Shown one piece after another: positions 60,288 to 64,000 of a DNA stretch of 64,000 nt (position 1 is its first letter; every line of letters starts with the position of its first letter). The notes beneath the pieces are model-generated. The model made no database searches. It saw only the letters and a list, made by a program, of their open reading frames with translations, and was not told the DNA's origin. The stretch is from NCBI GenBank assembly GCA_029261035.1, contig JAJDCD010000023.1, positions 496,001-560,000 of the forward strand. Direction: 5' to 3'. Source of the DNA: Candidatus Omnitrophota bacterium. Its GTDB lineage: Bacteria; Omnitrophota; Omnitrophia; Omnitrophales; JACROU01. Made by a program: the position numbers and the translations under genes.

Positions 60288-61109
60288 ATGGAAGAAAATA
60301 TAGAAAGACTCATTACCTATTTTACGCTGTATGGCTTACAGGTTTTGTCAGCCGTTGTAATTTTTGTTGTTGGACGTTGGTTGTCGCGTTTTATTTCAAA
60401 TGCCACACAGAAGGTCATGGATAAGCGAAATGTTGATAGGACATTATCCATGTTTCTTAAAAATATTATTTACTATGCTTTATTTTCTTTTGTGATTATG
60501 GCGGCTATTGCTAAGTTAGGGATTCAGACGACATCTTTTATAGCCGTGTTGGGTGCTGCAGGGTTAGCTGTTGGAATGGCTTTACAAGGGTCGCTTTCTA
60601 ATTTTGCTTCGGGAGTTATGATTATTTTGTTTAAACCATTTAAAGTAGGCCATTTTATTGGTGCTGGCGGAACCAAAGGATCTGTTCAAGAAATACATAT
60701 TTTTAGTACTGTTTTGCATTCTCCAGATAATGTGCGCATCGTTGTTCCTAACTCTCAAATTATGTCCGGCACGATCGAAAACTATTCGATTAATGACACG
60801 CGTCGTGTCGATTTGGTGATAGGGGTATCTTACGAAGATGACCTTACGAAAACGAGGCAGGTATTGGAAGAGGTTGTGAAGTCTGATTCTAGAGTTTTGT
60901 CTACCCCAGAGTTAACCGTTGCTGTTTCAGCTTTGGCGGATAGCAGTGTTAATTTTGTAGTGCGTCCATGGGTGAAGAACTCAGATTATTGGGGAGTATA
61001 TTTTGATTTAACGGAAAAAATAAAAATAGAGTTAGAGAAAAATAATATTTCAATTCCTTTTCCTCAAAGAGATCTTCATATTAAAACTAACGTAGAATCT
61101 CCTGCATAA
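60288..61109 (+). CDS. MscS-family mechanosensitive channel
   Basis: 273 residues. Three membrane spans with the pore-lining TM3 AVLGAAGLAVGMALQGSLSNFASGVMII (GxGAAxxAG pattern), then the cytoplasmic beta domain with VVPNSQIMSGTIENYS. It relieves osmotic shock by opening under membrane tension in the inner membrane. Length close to E. coli MscS (286). AAGGAG lies upstream. It ends convergent with the FKBP gene. Confidence 0.93.
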   Translation: MEENIERLITYFTLYGLQVLSAVVIFVVGRWLSRFISNATQKVMDKRNVDRTLSMFLKNIIYYALFSFVIMAAIAKLGIQTTSFIAVLGAAGLAVGMALQGSLSNFASGVMIILFKPFKVGHFIGAGGTKGSVQEIHIFSTVLHSPDNVRIVVPNSQIMSGTIENYSINDTRRVDLVIGVSYEDDLTKTRQVLEEVVKSDSRVLSTPELTVAVSALADSSVNFVVRPWVKNSDYWGVYFDLTEKIKIELEKNNISIPFPQRDLHIKTNVESPA

Positions 61110-61129
61110 AGTTTGATCATTGCGACGTG

Positions 61130-61159
61130 ATAGCCATCTGCCTATAGGTAGATGGCTAT
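61130..61159. terminator. Hairpin between convergent mscS and FKBP genes
   Basis: ATAGCCATCT(GCC) pairs with (GG)TAGATGGCTAT. Short T run TTTC after it. Suits both convergent transcripts. Confidence 0.55.
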
Positions 61160-61185
61160 TTCAGATATCGTTTTTCAATTAGAGG

Positions 61186-61602
61186 TTATGCAACCTCGAT
61201 AACTTCAACTTCGAAATGAAGTTCTTTTCCGGCTAAAGGGTGGTTGAAGTCTACAGTAACATTTTCGTCATCTAATTCTTTAACAATTCCACGAACGTTT
61301 TGTCCTTCGGGGGTTTGGCTTGTTAAGATCATCCCTATTTCAAGAGGGTTAATATTTACCTGGGATTTAGGCACTTGTATAATTGCTTCCTGGTGAAAGG
61401 GGCCGTAAGCATCGTCTGGGCCTATAAAAACTTCTTTTTTATCTCCCGGCTTTAAGCCTTCTAGAGCGACTTCAAGCCCTTTAATAATCTGACCTGAACC
61501 CTGCTCGTATTCTAAAGGGTCTTTTTCTAGTGAGCTATCAACAACTTCTTTATTAACTTTAAGCGTGTAATGTATTTTAACTTTCTTCCCGTTGCTGATC
61601 AT
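61186..61602 (-). CDS. FKBP-type peptidyl-prolyl isomerase (SlyD-like)
   Basis: 138 residues. FKBP core with KVKIHYTLKV, the IIKGLEVALEGLKPGDKK loop, then the IF/insert-in-flap region PEDAYGPFHQEAIIQV, and HFEVEVIEVA. Layout fits SlyD/FkpB. There is no His-rich metal tail, so metal delivery is not implied. Catalyses proline isomerisation in protein folding in the cytoplasm. It converges with mscS. Confidence 0.9.
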   Translation of the reverse strand: MISNGKKVKIHYTLKVNKEVVDSSLEKDPLEYEQGSGQIIKGLEVALEGLKPGDKKEVFIGPDDAYGPFHQEAIIQVPKSQVNINPLEIGMILTSQTPEGQNVRGIVKELDDENVTVDFNHPLAGKELHFEVEVIEVA

Positions 61603-61780
61603 GGAGTTCTCCTATATATAGTGAAAATAAAGGGTTTGTATGAATTTCCTGAGTTGTGCTTAAAAATAGGATATTAATATTCGTTTTAAAATCTGTCAAC
61701 ACTTCATGTATTTAGAGTTATTTTTGGTTTAAAGCGTAATTGTGACAGTGAATATGGTATTATGTCCAAAATCATGTTTT

Positions 61781-61800
61781 ATTGACTAAAAATAGTCAAT
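61781..61800. promoter_or_regulatory. Perfect inverted repeat upstream of the Lys-rich secreted gene
   Basis: ATTGACTA-AAAA-TAGTCAAT, 17 bases before the ATG at 61818. It may be a repressor site or a 5' stem that masks translation. Confidence 0.4.
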
Positions 61801-61817
61801 TAATTATAGGAGGAGTT

Positions 61818-62135
61818 ATGTTTAAGAAGTTATGTTTATTGATGATTATTTCTGTTTTTGTTTTTGGTGGGACTTCTGTTTATGCGGAAAAAGGGGCAAG
61901 CGTTGCGGGTTTAGAACATGCAAGCGATGAAGCTGTTTTTAATCGTGTGTCCGATTGGTTTGCAACGGTTGGCAAATCTCCAGAAGAAAAACAAGTTGTT
62001 CTAGCTAAAAGAAAAGCTGCTCGTATTGCTAAAAAAGCAGAAAAGAGGGCTAAAGCAAAAACTAAAGAGGCTGAAAAGGGAATGAAAGAAGCTAAAAAAG
62101 ATATGAAGAGTGGTTTAAATAGTTTGTCTAAATAG
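61818..62135 (+). CDS. Small secreted Lys/Ala-rich protein
   Basis: 105 residues. Signal peptide about 1-22 (cut after VYA). Second half is a basic, helical, Lys/Ala/Glu-rich stretch (AARIAKKAEKRAKAKTKEAE). No family is recognised. AGGAGG five bases before ATG 61818 fixes this start over an upstream ATG. It lies behind a palindrome and ahead of a strong terminator. Confidence 0.65.
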   Translation: MFKKLCLLMIISVFVFGGTSVYAEKGASVAGLEHASDEAVFNRVSDWFATVGKSPEEKQVVLAKRKAARIAKKAEKRAKAKTKEAEKGMKEAKKDMKSGLNSLSK

Positions 62136-62149
62136 AATATTGTAATAAT

Positions 62150-62190
62150 AAAAAGGGGAGAATCTTATTTCAAGATTCTCCCCTTTTTTT
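62150..62190. terminator. Bidirectional intrinsic terminator
   Basis: AAAAAGGGGAGAATCTT pairs perfectly with AAGATTCTCCCCTTTTT around ATTTC. Serves both the Lys-rich gene (+) and the porin gene (-). Confidence 0.95.
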
Positions 62191-62202
62191 GTTTGCAGAT
62201 AA

Positions 62203-63042
62203 TTAGAAGCTGATACTTGTGTCAATCATGAAATAGAATTCATTATTTGGATTAACGGTATCAGATTTTGATACTTGATAAGCAAATGTTGGAGTTACAG
62301 CAACGTTGAATGGGAAAGAAAAGCCAACGCCCCATGTCTGAGTCCAATAGGCTAAACCATCTTCAAATCCGATTTGATTTCCAGAATAAAAACCAAAAGT
62401 GTTTGTATAAGCCAATGCAAGTCCTTCTTCTTGAAAAGGAAGTTTTTCACTGTAAGGAATAGGAACTTCAATTCCAAGATCGATCTGATGATACCAACCA
62501 TCATCAATTCCCCCAGAGCCTACATCTTTGTTACCAAAATCGTAAGCACCCATATAACCAACGCTCACAGGAATTTTATCTCCGAAGATAGGAAGATCAG
62601 TTCCTTCAGGAAGAGGAATGTAGTTAAGTGTAGCGCTAAATGCAAATTCATTAATGTCGCCATCACTGCTAGCATTGAAAAAATCATAATAGGTATATGT
62701 GGTACCTACGTTCAACCAATCAAAAACATCCACATCAATACTTCCCCAGTAGTCTTGCTCGTCAAGAGCTTCGTTGCCACCTTCTAGAGCATAAGAACCC
62801 CAAAAACCACCCGCAAAGTTAACTTTACCAATGCTTGTGCCTATGGTTGCGTAAGGTTGAGTAGCCGGACCACCAGCAAATGTATCTATACCACGAAAAA
62901 CATATTTCGTTACAAAGGTATTACCCACATCAAGACTAATTTCTTGTCCTCCAACTTCAAAAGCAGAAGCATAAGGTTGGAATCCTAATAGCAATGCTAG
63001 GAAACAACCTAAAATACTGTTTCTTAAGGTTTTCTTTTTCAT
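62203..63042 (-). CDS. TorF-family putative porin (outer-membrane barrel)
   Basis: 279 residues. Signal peptide about 1-27 (cut after ASA). The mature protein is alternating hydrophobic/polar, beta-rich, with FVTKYVFRGIDTFA near its start and ending FYFMIDTSISF, a terminal Phe that suits an outer-membrane barrel. This is the TorF/Gcw_chp pattern. The substrate is unknown. I chose ATG 63042 with AGGAG upstream; a longer ORF start is inconsistent with the signal peptide. Two ACGACAAA blocks lie upstream. Confidence 0.85.
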   Translation of the reverse strand: MKKKTLRNSILGCFLALLLGFQPYASAFEVGGQEISLDVGNTFVTKYVFRGIDTFAGGPATQPYATIGTSIGKVNFAGGFWGSYALEGGNEALDEQDYWGSIDVDVFDWLNVGTTYTYYDFFNASSDGDINEFAFSATLNYIPLPEGTDLPIFGDKIPVSVGYMGAYDFGNKDVGSGGIDDGWYHQIDLGIEVPIPYSEKLPFQEEGLALAYTNTFGFYSGNQIGFEDGLAYWTQTWGVGFSFPFNVAVTPTFAYQVSKSDTVNPNNEFYFMIDTSISF

Positions 63043-63261
63043 TGATTTCTCCTGAGTTATAAATAATGTAAAAATTAACAAACACATCAATTTGTCGTCT
63101 TTTTACATTTTTGTCGTATCATTTAAGCATTATTACTTAAATTCTAAACAGATTACCAGATTATATATCAAAGTTTGTGCCAAGAAAAAAAAAATATTCC
63201 TTTAATTAGAATTAGGGGTTTTCTTGCTTGAAAACCCCTAATGTACTAATGAGGAAGGAGC

Positions 63262-63480
63262 TTATGCGCTTTTTTTAACGCAAGGGCAGCATTTAAAGAT
63301 CGAAACAATCAAAAGCAGGCCGGCAACACCAATAAGGGTATAGACGACGGTTGAAGCAGTTGTGGCTTCTCCAAGAGCTTTAGAAACCAGGTTGACATCG
63401 AATAAGGCTACTAAGCCCCAGTTCAGTGCTCCTAATCCACCCAATAATGTAATGATCTTACAGACAATACATTTTTTCAT
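63262..63480 (-). CDS. DUF378-family small membrane protein
   Basis: 72 residues. Two hydrophobic spans. GGLGALNWGLVALFDVNLVSKALG and VVYTLIGVAGLLLI follow the DUF378 pattern. Two Cys pairs (CIVCK at the start, CCPC near the end) are unusual for the family and could bind metal. The function is unknown. A purine-rich GGGG precedes the ATG. Confidence 0.83.
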   Translation of the reverse strand: MKKCIVCKIITLLGGLGALNWGLVALFDVNLVSKALGEATTASTVVYTLIGVAGLLLIVSIFKCCPCVKKSA

Positions 63481-63526
63481 GTTGAGCCCCTTTTTTGTTA
63501 TAGAGCCATTGGTTTCGACTCTATTG

Positions 63527-63934
63527 TTAAGATTTATGCAATAAACCTACAACGGCACCTGCAACAATCATCTGAACCATTCCTCCTAAAAACCAATAAA
63601 TACATAAAATTGCTGGAATTGGAAGTACGGCGTACCAGGTTAATGAAGATAATGAGGATATTAATATTCCGATTAAAAACCCAAACTTAATACCTTGTCC
63701 AAGGCCTGCTTTTCCAGGATCGTAGCCTTTGCTATAGATAATCACAAAAACGGGGGCGAAAATGACATAACCGACCCACATGAGCCACATTAAAGACTGC
63801 ATTTCAGCCTCAGGACGCCAAACAGCTGCTGTTTGTTGATAGATATCTTTTAGTAGAATTCCGTGAAGAACAAAATCTAGAATGAAGAAGACGATGAAGA
63901 CGGCAATGCTTGCTATTAGACATTGTTTTTTCAT
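63527..63934 (-). CDS. Multi-pass membrane protein of unknown function
   Basis: 135 residues with about four membrane spans (ASIAVFIVFFILDFVLHG; MWLMWVGYVIFAPVFVIIY; GFLIGILISSLSSLTWYAVL; FLGGMVQMIVAGAVVGLL). No family is recognised with confidence. I chose ATG 63934, with AAGGAGG upstream, over an ORF start 17 codons earlier. The next gene on the strand is the DUF378 gene, 46 bases on, so they may be one operon. Confidence 0.65.
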   Translation of the reverse strand: MKKQCLIASIAVFIVFFILDFVLHGILLKDIYQQTAAVWRPEAEMQSLMWLMWVGYVIFAPVFVIIYSKGYDPGKAGLGQGIKFGFLIGILISSLSSLTWYAVLPIPAILCIYWFLGGMVQMIVAGAVVGLLHKS

Positions 63935-64000
63935 GTAAGCACCTCCTTGTTCGAAACTTTTTGAAATGAAACAAACCGTTATCATATATGCATATAAGTA

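Noticed and set aside
1-64000. tRNA or rRNA genes
   Set aside because: No cloverleaf-like block with TTCGA-type T-loop or rRNA motif was noticed by eye on either strand; a tRNAscan run would be decisive.

Overview
The window looks like a chromosomal segment of a Gram-negative, AT-rich, uncultured-type bacterium. An LpxL-like lipid A acyltransferase, a TorF-like porin, a lipoprotein secretin, lipobox proteins and Spy-like periplasmic proteins all imply an outer membrane. A secreted giant helical-repeat gene of more than 12 kb, a TIGR04073 (exosortase-associated) protein and the mixed gene content fit Omnitrophota or a relative. That placement is inference; there is no rRNA or tRNA gene in the window to prove it.

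Layout. 0-6.3 kb: ABC-F tail, CvfB-like S1 protein, VF530 protein, a secreted repeat protein (-), a minimal ergothioneine pair egtB-egtD, a zinc-ribbon membrane protein, a YgjP peptidase and a DoxX protein. 6.3-18 kb: a secreted protein, an atypical SDR, two paralogous fatty-acid desaturases each behind a hairpin leader, a yeast-type cytosine deaminase, an MFS carrier, and an ECF sigma/anti-sigma operon with a DUF6515 protein and two Spy-like proteins. Two near-identical ECF-type promoters (GGAACT-(A/T)-N16-GTCTAA) precede the first gene of that operon and the spy pair, so the sigma factor probably controls itself and an envelope-stress output. 18-32 kb: mostly small metabolic and envelope genes: a 604-aa unknown, a frameshifted plsC-like acyltransferase, hemerythrin, aquaporin, lipase, DEAD-box helicase, beta-carbonic anhydrase, secretin, HupE, SYLF, Gdx/SugE and GlcG proteins. 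A second ECF sigma/anti-sigma pair follows, then a secreted repeat protein paralogous to the one at 1.2 kb.

32.8-45.4 kb is one 4227-codon reading frame cut by a single in-frame TGA at 38691. It has a signal peptide, an N-terminal EDAH/GGFH domain and a very long array of about 40-residue helical repeats, punctuated by eight 'WLDR-E-AKSLGA' module boundaries. This is the most striking object in the window.

45.4-54 kb is a repeat-rich intergenic landscape. It holds five copies of a roughly 82-bp hairpin element (GGGGACA...TGTCCCC), with compensatory changes between copies, and three copies of a GTGACTGTCAC palindrome element (a fourth lies at 32.5 kb). REP-like palindromes also occur, one of which writes the C-terminus of a GIY-YIG protein. 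The genes between them are MsrA, DUF924, an ATP-grasp-like protein translationally coupled to an amidohydrolase, glyoxalase I, an ArsC-like protein, two glycosyltransferases and a methyltransferase. 54-64 kb: TypA/BipA, LpxL, TerC, TIGR04073, a FAH-family hydrolase, MscS, an FKBP isomerase, a porin and small membrane proteins.
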